Shown one piece after another: positions 22,441-33,810 of a stretch of 64,000 nucleotides of DNA (the first letter of the stretch is position 1; each line of letters starts with the position of its first letter). The stretch is from NCBI RefSeq assembly GCF_024362695.1, contig NC_065407.1, positions 17,174,001 through 17,238,000 of the forward strand, given 5' to 3'. The position numbers and the translations under genes are program-made. Source of the stretch: Pectinophora gossypiella (taxonomy: Eukaryota > Arthropoda > Insecta > Lepidoptera > Gelechiidae). Under the pieces are notes generated by a model. The model was not told where the DNA came from. It worked only from the letters and a program-made list of their open reading frames with translations, and made no database searches.

Positions 22441-23032
22441 AATAAAATAAAAATAAAATCTATCCCATTCACTAAGAATAACCATAGAGGTGTATGGAAG
22501 AGGAATACATGTTATGCAAATAATCAGAAATATTCTTGTCGCCGGCTGGTCCGTACTTATTACTCGCTCGTCTAAACGGCGGTACCAATTGCTTACTATA
22601 ACTACCCCTGTTTGCTGACAGTACAACTAAACAAGTATTTTAATCAACAAAATAAATGTTGTAATTAAATAAGTGATTAAGGTGCACTATACCCCGTCAT
22701 ACATTACAACGCAACTGGCGGGACTTCTAGGGGTGAAGCCCACCTATTTACCTACCCCCTAAATAGGAGGCCATATAGTCAGCGGGCAGCGGGACTAAGG
22801 TGGGGGGAGAGCGCCTATGGAACGATGGCGACTACAACAGATGACTGCGCGCGTCGCTACCACTGTCTTGGATAAGATTTTTTAATAAATTATAGGTACG
22901 CGTTTGACGTGTTTGATTAATAAGCAGGTCCAGTCCTTACTGGATGCATTAAAAAAGAAGAGGTAAGGCATTTCGTGCGGATTACTGGTAGGTATTTATA
23001 CAATATGTATATTTTCACGTTGCTCCGCTACC
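22441..23032. other. Unassigned sequence with a GC-rich patch
   Basis: 22690-22860 is clearly GC-richer than its surroundings ('ggactaaggtggggggagag'). It may be the remains of a LINE body, but I cannot name it. Confidence 0.35.
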
Positions 23033-23185
23033 GCCATCGCTTATGCCCCACCATCGCTTACGCACCGCCATCGCTTACGCCCCGCCATCGCTTACGCTCC
23101 GCCATCGCTTACGCCCCGCCATCGCTTACGCCCCGCCATCGCTTACGCCCCGCCATCGCTTACGCCCCGCCATCGCTTACATCCC
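23033..23185. repeat. 17-bp minisatellite, 9 units
   Basis: Nine head-to-tail copies of 'gccatcgcttacgcccc' with few substitutions. The first two and the last are the most diverged. The unit length is not a multiple of three, so any encoded peptide cycles through frames. Confidence 0.95.
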
Positions 23186-23464
23186 GCTCGCCGCTGTGTT
23201 CAAGGCCCCAACCTTAGGGGTGGAGACAAAATTAAACATTTTGGAGCTGTAACGGGTTACGTGTGCGATGTTCTTAGCGCCAGTGTGTGGGAATATTATT
23301 TTACTAGAATAGCTACCTGTCGTAAACAATGTTTAACTTTGTATGTAGCAGAATTAACGCCACGCTCCTTTCGGGGTGTATTAAAATGGAGAGCACTGTG
23401 GTATCTCACTTAATTAACTATGGAATATTGACATCAGGAAAAATATAAGCTGTCTATACGTCTA

Positions 23465-23620
23465 CCATAGAATAAAGAATAATACTACACCCCGCACCAA
23501 TGCATATCGGGCGCCGACCTCACCCCCTGTAGGTCATACTTTAGTCGCTAAGGAATAGAGGGGAGGGCGCACGGACTATGTCTCTCTCGCACTAACGCAT
23601 TAGCCGATATACAGAAGAAT
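23465..23620 (+). repeat. Repeat R1, diverged copy
   Basis: 'catagaataaagaataatac' and 'ccgacctcacccc' match R1. The last third differs from the 4613 copy and is closer to that at 38054. Confidence 0.55.
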
Positions 23621-23670
23621 AAGATTTTTGTTGAACTGCTCTTTCAGTGGTAGCTTGTTGTAAGTAAATA

Positions 23671-23917
23671 CAGGGTGTTAGTGACATCGTAACGAATACT
23701 AAGGGGGATGATTCAGACCATGATTCTGAGTTAATATCAAGTAGAATTTTTCGTCGCAAAATTCATGATTTTTTGTTTTATTTTAATTATTTTCAGTTCC
23801 TTACTTATGCGACGAAAAAATCCACTTGATATTAACTCAGAATCATAGCCTGAATCATTCCTCAAAGTTTTACGAAAGTTGTACTTTCGTTACGATGTCA
23901 CTAACATATATATCCTG
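23671..23917. mobile_element. MITE-1, copy a
   Basis: It opens 'cagggtgttagtgacatcgt' after TA and closes with a diverged complement followed by TA. The arms pair over most of the length ('atcaagtagaatttttcgtc' against 'gacgaaaaaatccacttgat'). TA flanks suggest Tc1/mariner-type mobilisation. Confidence 0.7.
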
Positions 23918-24100
23918 TATAATTTATTAAGTTTATTTTCCTTTGGCGCAATATTGTCTCAGGTGTCTTCCATAAAACAAAACTTTAATATCATTTTCTA
24001 TTTAGTTATCTGTATTTGAAAGTTGTGAGGCCCGGACTGAATGTAGCCCGCGAGATCACTGCGACCTTGACAGATCTATTGTGACCTTAAATCCCTACAT

Positions 24101-24457
24101 TTAAATATCCTCCTCTAGACCGATCCGTTCGAAGAGATCCAACGTCTTTTTGGGAGAAAGCTCCATGACTTCCTGGAGGTCCATTATGTGGCCCCCAAGT
24201 GTACGGCTTCTACTATGTATGAGAGCCTCACAGCAGCATAGCAGATGTAGTGGCGTCTCATCTTCCCCTAAGCAGAATCTGCATAGGGGAGACTCGGTCA
24301 GCTCCATTTTATGTAGGTGCTTATTGAGTCTACAATGCCCCGTGAGGGCCCGTATCAAAATCCTAACCTGTCCCCTAGTGAGAGTAAGGATTTCTGATGA
24401 TAATTTCTTAGAAAAAGGTCTAATCAGCTGCTTTGAATGTTTCAGGCCAACTGACAA
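24101..24457 (-). pseudogene. LINE protein C-terminus (post-RNase H Cys/His region)
   Basis: The minus-strand frame of 118 codons carries LTGHCRLNKHL and CRFCLGEDETPLHLL. This is the RNase H end plus Cys/His motif found in R1/I/jockey-like LINE proteins of insects. It stays open to a natural stop, so it is less decayed than other LINE remains here. Upstream domains are absent, so this is a 5'-truncated insertion rather than a gene. Confidence 0.7.
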
Positions 24458-25620
24458 CAGTTGGCCTGTAAATAATAACTACATAATGTAATATTTGTCA
24501 CTTCTAGCATCAATATATAGATCTCCAAAAATTAATGTCGGTACTTGGTGTTTGAATGTATATTCCCCGGCTCGAGAGATATTATTAGAAATTCAGATTT
24601 TAGGCTTTGTACGCACTTAGTTTTTACGAGGCCCCATGTAATTTGGGCGTACGCGTGTTATGGAGGCATTATATGGGGCCTTGATTAAATATTGTATTTA
24701 AAAGACCTCCACAAAGTTTACGTAGGCTTCACCAGAAGTATAAATACAATTATGTAGGTTTAGGTCCCCCTGAATTGTTTTGAACGTGTACTTAATGTGT
24801 GATTAACAAATTATTGCTGTGTTTGCATGTAGGATTTAGAACATTTAGACTGAGCCGAATAAAAGCGCTTAATTGATATGTTTTATGGAAAGAAACCAGT
24901 TGTTAACATAACAGAAGCTCACGACAGGTACAATCAAAGAGCAAAAGTGCAGTCACTGAGCCCATCGAATTATTTGTAAACAGTGGTGAAATTATAAACC
25001 ATTAGTTGTCATAATTATACATTTTATGTTTTTGTAGGTGTTTTTGGTCTATTATAGAAACAACATGTAACCAGGAGATCTCAAGTGCAACCATCTGCAC
25101 TTAAGATAAATTAATAACTCATTAGTAATAGCAATAACAATTATTGGTATGTCAAAAACTAAAGTTTATTTATAATATGAATGTCAAACACATAACCCTC
25201 TTTTTTGCTTCGCCGCAGTCGGGTAAAAATTAAGTCATCTCCGATTTGCCTAATATCTACTAAAGTGCCTCAAGAAAAAAATATTACTCAGCTGTTTACT
25301 TTCTCATTTTAAGGTTCATTATCCTGATTAATTTTCCATTAACGTCGTATTTGAATTGTATGACTCTAATATACTAATGTAATCAGTTTTTACTTGTTTG
25401 AATCCGGAAAATAATTACCGTTGGATTTCCTTACAAACAAATCTGGAATATTCTGGAGCGGTTTCCTCAAATTGTTGACAATAATTTTCTTATTATAATA
25501 TTCTAATAATAATCGTCGTAATGCTTCTTTAACTTTACGAACACGTGATTTGAAATTATTGGGATAACTCGACGTACCGAAATCATAATGTTATTTGCAA
25601 TAAACTCATGAAAATTAATA
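24458..25620. other. Unassigned AT-rich sequence
   Basis: It starts with a small stem, 'ggccaactg...cagttggcc', at 24447-24467. No gene or repeat was recognised beyond it. Confidence 0.45.
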
Positions 25621-25832
25621 AGAGGCTACTTGACAACCTAATCAAATGAAATACTTTTTACGCAACGTCAAAACGAAAGTTCTTTGAAGTTTGTATGGAA
25701 ATACTGTACTGTGACGTCATTAATAAAAGCGGTCAAACGTCGTACTTATTGTTACTTAATTCACAAATAAAATACGAAAATAAGTGCAAAAGTAAAATGA
25801 GATTGATTTTTGATCATCATAGACTGTCTTCT
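25621..25832 (+). repeat. Repeat R2, empty-site copy
   Basis: 'ggctacttgacaacctaatc', 'actgtactgtgacgtcat' and 'aataaaagcggtcaaacgtc' match the R2 copy at 30572, which carries an insertion exactly inside the last motif. Confidence 0.7.
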
Positions 25833-26511
25833 ATTTATTTATTTAATTATAAAAAGGTACACCAACAGCTTATAAAATAAAACATTAAATGAAATAAAAG
25901 TTACATCAGGAATGATACATAAGCCAATTATAGATGCACACAATATTTGCAGTGTAAGACAACGTAATCGTTTAGGTAGATAATTAAAAATATATACAAA
26001 TATTAAGCTGGAGGGCATAAATATTTAAATTTCTGGATTAACATTTATCATTGACCCAGTCATATACCCAAATAGCAACTAGTAGCTTTCGACTATATTC
26101 TCATTTACAGGACACCATCGCAAGATGAACTGAGTACCTACGCCTCACCGAGCTTTCTGTTAGACCAACGTGATAGGCGGTGACCATTTTGCCATCTATC
26201 ATGATCGAGCCAACTGTGTTAGTGAAAACTGCATTTATGATAAAATTAATAACAAAAATAAAAATAATATATATTTTACTAAATTAAATTAATAATATAT
26301 ATTTTACTTTTTTTTGTTAGCTTTTACTTATTTATGTATTTTTTTTAATTATCTGTATTTAAAATTTTAATACAAATTATACTGCAAATGTTGTATGCAT
26401 CTATAATTGGCTTAAGTAACAGTCTAATTACTGATAAAACTTTTATTTTATTTAATGTTTTATTATATAAGCTGTTGGTGTACCTTTTTTATAAATAAAT
26501 AAATAACTAAC
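25833..26511. repeat. Pair of LINE 3' ends in inverted orientation around a SINE-E tail
   Basis: The arms at 25833-25953 and 26381-26511 are inverted copies ('aaggtacaccaacagctta' against its complement). The spacer of about 430 bp contains a SINE-E tail at 26110-26225 and A/T-rich DNA. Each arm ends in AAAT-type repeats. Confidence 0.65.
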
Positions 26512-26649
26512 TCATTGGTGCAAGTTCGATACGGGGCTTCGAATTGGTGCTTCCCTTTTGAGAAGCAAGTCGCACAAGGTGACACACAAGACCTTAGTGA
26601 CTTTTTAGTAGCTTGAAAAAGGTGAGAATGATTGAAAATTGAGTATCTT

Positions 26650-26766
26650 TTTCTACGACACGAGAAAAACATGTTTTTTCGGGTGAGAGCCTTCAGCGCT
26701 CCCCATTTGTCCGGCCAAGTAGTTAATGCCATCTGCGGCAAATCTACAATAAGTCACGTCATAAAA
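26650..26766 (+). repeat. Repeat R3, 3' end in plus orientation
   Basis: 'gagccttcagcgctcccca' and 'ctgcggcaaatctacaataa', followed by an A-run, match the 3' end of R3. Confidence 0.65.
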
Positions 26767-27524
26767 AAAATGTATTTACGTATCTCACAACTAAGTGACA
26801 AAAACAAAGCCTACAACCGTTTCCTACCAAGGGCAACAGTGTAACAAAATCTCTAGACCTTGCCAAATGGGATGTATTATGAATAAATATTAATATTTTA
26901 AGACGTCATTTATACAATACCTTCTTGTAACCAAACCGTCAACCGCCAACCATCCCAGGGACAATTAATTCCAAGATATTCAACGTATAAATTTGAACAA
27001 CAATTTGCTAGTTATAAATTCAAAATGCATCCGTCTGGAAAATTGTATTGAGACCCAAATTAAACCCGGATGAATGAGGGAGTCGTGTGATGTTCAGGGT
27101 GTCTTTGGGCGAGTGTGTTTCTCTATTCGGTAGAGTTATAGGCTTACTTCGGACGAGTGACCAACAGCCAGGCAATCTCATTTGGTGGGCTATTGCGACC
27201 GGCAACTTCGGAATGGATGAGGAATTAACTAGTTGTTCCACTAAAAGGCACACAGTTAAAAGGCGATGAATGAACTCGTTTCAACTCGGAATCTCGTATT
27301 TAGCGAATACTTTGGGGAAAAACTCTCTTATGGCTCATGAAATAAGGTTTATGCTAGTCAGTAGGCATCTAACTAGAGTTGTACCTACTGTTTAGTATAT
27401 ACTATTCCAAATAAATGCTTCAGAACCTCCCAGGTTCGTTCCGGCTCGGTATGAGTTTGAATAAATTTTCGGATCACATATAATTGAATGGCATTGGGAT
27501 TGCCCTGTATATTATTCAATTCAA
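26767..27524. other. Unassigned sequence
   Basis: 27020-27269 is open on both strands (77 codons minus, 60 plus) without motifs. No gene is supported. Confidence 0.4.
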
Positions 27525-27660
27525 TTCTTTATTCATAATAAATATTACAATCAACAAATATTTTCATGAGTAGGTACACATTTTATAAATTACGTAACAA
27601 TATTTCAATATTACATCACATTATAAAATCATAATTATATAAATCACATCGCTATATTGT
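27525..27660 (-). repeat. LINE 3' terminus, (TTGAA)n-type tail
   Basis: On the minus strand it finishes 'gaataaagaattgaattgaa', a polyadenylation signal followed by a short tandem tail. Confidence 0.55.
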
Positions 27661-27984
27661 CGCCATCCTAATTTTATGTTATTGAGAAACTCTGTTAAGT
27701 TATAATAGGCTTTATGAACCAAATAGTGTTTTATTTCCGAAGCATGCGTCGCTGGGTGCACCCCTGATATTACTGAGATAAGAGTAGATGTATATAATAT
27801 ATACCTCTTTGTTGTCTACCCCTTCGGGGATACAGGCGTGATACTATTTTATGTAATGTTCAGAATCATTTAGTTTCTCTCGTTTTCTATGTACACCCAA
27901 AAAAGGCCAAACATTGAATAGGCATATCGTCAGACGAGAATTTAAAGAAAGCCTAAGTGTTGTTTCGTTTCTATTTTTGTGTGT

Positions 27985-28145
27985 AAATCTTAATGCGGTT
28001 CACATAATACATCTACTTACCAAGTTTCAACAGTAAAGTTCTTAGTTTCGGAAAAAAGTGGTTGTGGCATACGGACGGACAGACAGACAGATATATGATG
28101 AATCCGTTCCGTTTTTTGCCATTTGACTACGAAGTCCTAAAAAAC
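27985..28145 (+). repeat. Dispersed insect repeat with GACAGACA motif
   Basis: 'ggacggacagacagacagat' followed by 'tccgttccgttttttgccat' has the pattern of a repeat widespread in arthropod genomes. This is recalled from experience and not verified here. Confidence 0.45.
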
Positions 28146-28934
28146 ACAAAAGTAATTCCATACTTCTCCCAAAGACATGTTTAAAAAACAAACATCTTAA
28201 ATTTCAACCTAGCTTATTAAAACAACGGTAGCTGTCATCCTTTTCCATCATCTTCATTTCATTTTAGAGACAAAAACTATTCTCTTCGGCCTCTATTCAT
28301 CCCTAGGCGAAGCAAAAAACTTTAGATGTACGTAATAAAAAAGAAATTATCTCGCCAACTTGCGAAAAAATACATTTAGGATATCTGGAGTGTGTTACAG
28401 ACACATTCAGACATTGTTTTTATTTTTAGTTCTGAGTAGATTATGAGCCTAAAATGGACGAGAATAGACCACTGAAATATAAGTCGAGATATTTTCTAAT
28501 ATAAGTACGTAAGAACCAAAATATTCAAGATGAGTATGATAAAAATAAAATATGCAATGAAGATTTTTGATTGATATGAATTTTTATTATTTTCAATGAT
28601 TTTTTATTGGTTACTTTTATTTATAAATTGAAATTAATGATTGATATAATAATATATTATACTGCATGACATTTAGAAATTATTATTATTGAGTTAAAAT
28701 TTGAATTATGTTATTGAATCAAGTCAAATTTGAATTATGTTGTTGTCAAGTTCATATTATTATGTTGATTTCTCAGGTTGATTTAGATTGTTATATGTAT
28801 GTCAATTTTAAATTCGTATGCCAATTCTTGGTTGAATGTGCTGAGACCGATGACAATACTGTAATATCTTGTAACACGCAACATTCACGAATAAGTATTT
28901 TTGTATTTGTATTTGAAAACAATACTCTCGTCCT
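28146..28934. other. Unassigned AT-rich sequence
   Basis: An 86-codon frame at 28708-28968 is A/T-driven. The direct repeat 'aatttgaattatgttatt'/'aatttgaattatgttgtt' lies at 28700 and 28728. No gene is supported. Confidence 0.45.
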
Positions 28935-29110
28935 TGTGCATACATACATATATAGACTTACGCCCTAATGGGGTGGGCAGTACTAGTAATTAGAAGACCA
29001 TTTGCAGCCGCTGTTGATACGAAGTCCTAAGAAGATGTTATGAACCAAATGGTGACAAGGGATTAATCAGCCTATCGCCCATAATGTATCCTGTTAGAAA
29101 AGACACATTG
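28935..29110 (+). repeat. Dispersed LINE-like 3' UTR block
   Basis: 'gctgttgatacgaagtccta' and 'atcagcctatcgcccataat' are the complement of 20110-20280. Confidence 0.65.
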
Positions 29111-29389
29111 CCCCTTATTAGATTTTACGACATACTTACCCATTTTTCACTTATTCTTTTTGACGAAACTTTTGTGGATTTATGGTTTATTCTTGTTTTT
29201 AGTTCGTTTTTGACGAAGCCTGTGGTAGATTGAATGCTGTTTTTTTTTGCTCAAATATATGAAAAAAAAAAGTTTTGTACTTGGTCACTTTCTTTTTAAA
29301 CAGTCAGTCTGTCAGTCAGTCAGTTTGTTTTTTTTAGTGGTCTAGTATGTCATCAGTATCCGCACTAACCTAAGTGTCTACTGTTATTT

Positions 29390-29545
29390 TTTTTACCGGG
29401 TGAAGTCAGTGCTTCCCATTTGCACGGCCATGTAGCGAATGGTAAAAAAGAAATATTTTTGACATAGGTTTGCCTTGGATGGCATTAACTACTTACAAAA
29501 ATTAAAAATAATAGGACTGAGGGTGCCCGGTTGGGACGAAAACTA
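29390..29545. repeat. Repeat R3 fragments in both orientations
   Basis: 29393-29450 reads R3 in the plus sense, while 29452-29545 reads it in the minus sense ('ggtttgccttggatggcatt', 'gagggtgcccggttggg'). It is a small inverted composite. Confidence 0.45.
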
Positions 29546-29653
29546 TGCGGTGACGACCATAGCGTATAGTAAATTATAGACATACGAAATTTTCTAAGTT
29601 GGCTCGGGCTTAGTCAACAAAACAGTACATACAACACATGTTCTTTAGTATCA

Positions 29654-30330
29654 TCATAGAATAAGAAATAATACTACTTATATAACGGCAACTCTCCGCT
29701 CCCCACCAGCGGCAGCTAGGTTTACCTCAACCCCTCAACCCTCAACCCCCTCCCCCTCGAACATAGTTGAGACTTGAATCGTATGGTGTCAGACGTCACA
29801 CACACAGATGCGCGTGTACGATAATATCATTGTATAGTGTCTGTGTAAAAGGCTTTTTGGCGGGAGGCGGGAACGGGACAGTTGCTTTCTTCATTGAATA
29901 ATCTAAATAATTAATACGAAGTGGTGTTTTGTGGTTAATGATCGCATTAAGTTAGTCGGAAGACATTCGCGAGTGTTATTATATTGGAGTATTCAATAAA
30001 CAAAGTGTATCTGCCTATTGTCGCTTCGTGTCAGGAAGCCGCTTCATAACTCAAAAGTTTATGCGGACTTTTGAGTTAATTCGTTTGGGGTTCGGAGTAG
30101 GAGTCTACTCCGAGGGTGGGGGCTTAGGTTTCATCATCATCACCTTTTATCATTTCATTAATCATCAAGAAAAAAAATACGTCAGACATGGCTGTATGGG
30201 CATAGTTCCCTTTGCCTTACCCTTCGGGGAAAACCAAAACAAAAAAAAAAAATGTCTGTGTAAAACGAGTTTTGTTTGTAAGAAGTGTCCGTGGTGTGGT
30301 TACAGTGTGGAAATAGTGTGTAGGTAGTCA
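29654..30330 (+). repeat. Repeat R1, split by a retroposed insertion
   Basis: R1 sequence runs to 29850 and resumes at 30253. The junction word 'tgtctgtgtaaaa' is present on both sides, so the two halves form one R1 copy interrupted by a later event. Confidence 0.75.
29851..30252 (+). mobile_element. Retroposed insertion with A-tail and 13-bp target duplication
   Basis: 402 bp end in an A-run (about 30240-30252) and lie between perfect 'tgtctgtgtaaaa' copies (29838-29850 and 30253-30265). The 3' part 'agttccctttgccttaccct' and 'ttcggggaaaacc' looks like a LINE 3' UTR. A 99-codon frame spanning 30028-30327 runs out of the insertion and is chance. A processed transcript of another kind cannot be excluded. 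Confidence 0.75.
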
Positions 30331-30571
30331 TCTCATTTGGTTGTCAGGGTCTAAACAAGGGCTAACAATTATAACAATAAACAAAAGGGCGAAAGGGTGG
30401 AGGGTGAGCTAAGCCGGCATTTGGCCACCCTCCGGAATCACTTAGCAAAACCACCCTGTCAGTGACCAGATACCGTCAACCTTTCTGGTTTAGGGGTGCT
30501 AGTTTGAAAGATATCAATGAAGTAATTAGATTTTAGATTAAATTTTGTAATTGTTGTGATTTAATTGTGGA

Positions 30572-31040
30572 ATAGGCTACTTGACAACTTAGTCAAATGA
30601 GATACTTCTTATGAAACGTCAAAACGAAAATTTCCTTTGGGGTTTGTATGGTTTGTAAATACTGTACTGTGACGTCATCAATAAATCGGTCTTTTTTTTG
30701 ACGTGACTTATTGTAGATTTGCCGCAGATGGCATTAATTACTTGGCAGAACAAATGGGGAGCGCTGAAGGCTCACACCCGGTACAACGTTTAAGACAACA
30801 GGCCTGAGGGTGCCCAGTTGGGCGCGAACCTCGGCTCAGGGCGTCGTCTGAGAGGAAAAATATTTGAAAGAATTAATCGACCCTAGTGGGTCGATAGCGA
30901 TAAGCGCTGAATGAGGGAAATCGTCGACCACGCCATCGGGGTCGGTATCGGGGACCTAATAAAACCGGTCAAACGTCACTTATTGTTACTTAATTCATAA
31001 ATAAAATTTGAAAACAAGTCGTTAGCATTTTATAATTTAT
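30572..31040 (+). repeat. Repeat R2, interrupted by R3
   Basis: R2 halves 30572-30691 and 30958-31040 rejoin to match 25621-25832. The split point is duplicated (see the R3 entry at 30692). Confidence 0.75.
30692..30957 (-). mobile_element. R3 retroposon inserted in R2, with target duplication
   Basis: It begins with a T-run, so on the minus strand it ends in an A-tail. It is flanked by 'aataaatcggtc' (30680-30691) and 'aataaaaccggtc' (30958-30970). The R2 copy at 25621 has the single, unfilled site. This is the most complete R3 copy. It has no open frame. Confidence 0.8.
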
Positions 31041-31109
31041 CTTTGACCGAGTCAAATACCCTATTGTTTCGGATGGACAAAAAAATGTAATATATACACA
31101 ACTTTATCC

Positions 31110-31215
31110 CGGTACATCCATCGCAAGATGAATTAAGTACCCACACCTCACCGAGCGTTCTGTTAGACCAACGTGATAGGTGTTGAGCCGTCGTCTGTGA
31201 TGGTCGAGCCAACTT
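31110..31215 (-). repeat. SINE-E tail
   Basis: 'ccatcgcaagatgaattaag' and 'gttagaccaacgtgatagg' are the complement of the SINE-E tail. Confidence 0.6.
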
Positions 31216-31954
31216 CCAATTTTCTAATGGATAAGTTTATATTACTAGCTACATTAGTTTATTATCAGACAATACTAGATCTGTTAGTAAAAAAATATTT
31301 TTGTCATATATATGAAAAAACTTTGGACAACCCTACCCCGGTCAACACTGGACACGATTTTAATAACCGGCAGTCAAAATTGAAATTACACTATCTAAGC
31401 ACAGAGTACATTTACCTTCACAACCTCTCTATTCCAAACTCTTGTTCAAAAATCGTGCAAATTTCAATTTTTTGCATGTTTGATAAAGTTTAGAATGTAT
31501 AAAAGTGGTAGCTAAAGTAGGTACAGAGTGTTAAAATTACGTTTGAAATTGTATGAAAATTTTGAACATCCTTCAAAAATGTTTTGTTTTTTGAATTCTT
31601 TTAGACATTAAATATTTTATTTAATTTTTAGCACTATACTGTTAAAATGTTTGTTACATTTTATAAAAATACAACGGCATATTTCAATCCATAAACTTTT
31701 GTAAGTACACATCATTTCTAGTACTTAGTTAGATTCGGTTAATTTATTTAGCGAATAAATAAGAATATATTTCCTATGGTACTGAATGACTCGTAAGTAT
31801 TATATTATTCAATTATGACAATAATTATGAATTATGGCTTCCCCTGCGAAATGTGCGGAAGAATTTGCCGCCAGAATTGGCTTGCACAGCCATGAAAAAA
31901 AAGTGCATGACTTTGCGACAATGATATTCATGAATCGTCTGAAACAGACGTATA
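31216..31954. other. Unassigned AT-rich sequence
   Basis: A frame of 106 codons spanning 31173-31493 starts inside the SINE-E tail and has no motif. No gene is supported. Confidence 0.45.
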
Positions 31955-32205
31955 AGGCCTATGTATGTCACACATATATTCACGCCCGTAATCCCTAATA
32001 GAGTGAGCAAGCCACAAACAAAAACAACTTGCAGTCGCTATTGACACGAAGTCCTAAGATAGATGTGATGTGTGTGTGTGTGTGTGATGTGATGTGATGT
32101 GATTTGATGTGATGTGTGTGTGATGTGATATGTGTTTTTATTGCGAATAAATGATTATAAATAATGAATTATTATGTGGACCTTACGATGACAAGGGATC
32201 AACAA
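31955..32205 (+). repeat. LINE-like 3' UTR block expanded by GATGT/GT microsatellite
   Basis: The block 'acgcccgtaatccctaatag' and 'tgacacgaagtcctaagata' matches 28935. It is then interrupted by about 70 bp of GATGT and GT repeats (32062-32130) before 'gatgacaagggatcaac'. Confidence 0.65.
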
Positions 32206-32609
32206 TTGAAGAAAAAAATAAAGATTGTCTTACTTCAGAATCAACAAAAGGACACTTGGTCGTTGGCCCTGTCAAACCCATTTATGTACGCCCTGTGTAT
32301 GGGTTGCTATAATGAAAATTTTCGGTCCGATTAAGAAGTGTCTGCCTTTAATTTCGGAGGGTGCAACGCAATAAAATGAAGTTAGAAAAGGCTAGGGCTG
32401 GTGTTTTAAATTTTTAGTGCCAAAGTTTTACATTATCACCCGCTTTATTGTCTATTTTAGATACTTTGGCTCGTAAAGTTTTATACTTCAAGGGTTATTA
32501 GAAGGGTTGTTTTTTTTTTGTTGCGTTACCCACAAACAGTATATTATATATCTACTTTAACTTTCCCGTAAATACAATTGTCGATACAGGACTCACGGTC
32601 TTCTGAGGT
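32206..32609. other. Unassigned sequence
   Basis: No gene or repeat was recognised. Confidence 0.45.
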
Positions 32610-32775
32610 CTAGTGACTGAGCGTTGGGATCACGATCTGGAGGTGCTGGATTCGAATCCCCGTGTGGATGTAATACAAAATGTGATCCCTAGTTTGGTTA
32701 AGATATTGCTGGCTGTTCACTCGATTGTCTAGATAATCCGTGCTTCGGAGGGCTCGTGCAGCAGTCGGTTCTGGC
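32610..32775 (+). repeat. SINE-B/C head and core, diverged
   Basis: 'gtgactgagcgttgggatca', the B-box-like 'ggattcgaatcc' and the core 'tccgtgcttcggagggctcg'. The tail is missing, so the family is ambiguous. Confidence 0.6.
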
Positions 32776-32897
32776 TATTATTTACTCAAGTAAAGATACG
32801 TTTACATTACACTGCAACACACACCACCACATGACACATTGACACAACTTATAAATTTATTATTTATTTTAATTTATTTTTTGTATACTTATTTATC

Positions 32898-32985
32898 AGA
32901 TGTGGCCACATTTATACAATTTATCTAAAATACAATATAGCTATTTGACGTTTGGTGATATTGCACACCTACTTTTATACGTGCA
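32898..32985. repeat. MITE-2, diverged half copy
   Basis: 'tggccacatttatacaattt' followed by 'agctatttgacgtttgg' and 'attgcacacctactttta' follows the order of MITE-2 at 47478 through its centre. The second arm is lost. Confidence 0.5.
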
Positions 32986-33619
32986 CTCTCAGTACAAATT
33001 AACCATAACTATGTATTTATGCAAATAGAAAGAGAGCACAAAACAGACCACTACGTCGTATCGCCAGAAAATTATCATAAAAGCTAAAAAGCGTCACTCA
33101 GCTCCCAATTACACGTAAGATAATAAAGTCGTAAAAATTCAAAGGCTATTAAAATCAAATCCAGTAGACCCAGCACAACACGTGTTCAGACCACCCCGGT
33201 TTAAACAAAATGTCAGTTTTTGTGCATTCCTTTCTTTTTACTAATTTCTTGTCGTGACATGTGTTTGCAGATAAAAATATTGTGTTTACAACACACGAGA
33301 CGAGTGCGATACGATATATTTTTAATTTTCTATTTATAACGACCACGGTAACGGATTTGCACCAATGAGTTACTAATTTATCTTTTTTAGTAGTTGTCAA
33401 ATAATGCCCAAACGTCTCCAGTTTTATTCGGCTAAAAGCTGGGAGACCACATCGTTATTTAATGCTTTTTATTCAAAGAAAAGTGTTATTACACTACCAA
33501 TCATAATAATAAAATTAGATAATCAAAAAAAAATAAAAGAAAACAAAATATGCACTTTGCAGTTAATAACTATTACAAGCAAGCAGATTTTATTATTACC
33601 ATGTTTTGAAGAAAAGACA
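32986..33619. other. Unassigned AT-rich sequence
   Basis: Short frames on both strands have no motif. No repeat was recognised. Confidence 0.45.
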
Positions 33620-33810
33620 TACATACATACATACATAAACTCACGCCTATTTCCCACCGGGGTAAGCAGAGACTATAGAATTCCATTTGCTTCGATCCTG
33701 ACACACTTCTCTTGCTTCCTCCACATTCATCATTCATCAATTGGAGATGTCCTTAGAAAAGGTTCAATACGATCTACTCTGAACCGGCGTGCGTGTATGA
33801 AGCGATTGAA
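33620..33810. pseudogene. Two LINE C-terminal fragments head to head
   Basis: 33620-33742 is the minus-strand 3' block ('actcacgcctatttcccacc', 'ccatttgcttcgatcctgac'). 33745-33810 is the plus-strand RSTLNRRACMKRL segment. Both belong to the LINE type at 10340, so this is an inverted rearrangement. Confidence 0.6.

Noticed and set aside
22975..23252. Repetitive peptide frames across the minisatellite
   Set aside because: The 17-bp unit cycles through all frames, so openness is a by-product of the repeat.
23671..23917. Possible CRISPR-like or microRNA gene from the hairpin
   Set aside because: The palindrome is a dispersed MITE with TA flanks present in seven copies, and this is clearly eukaryotic DNA. 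No regular spacer array exists.
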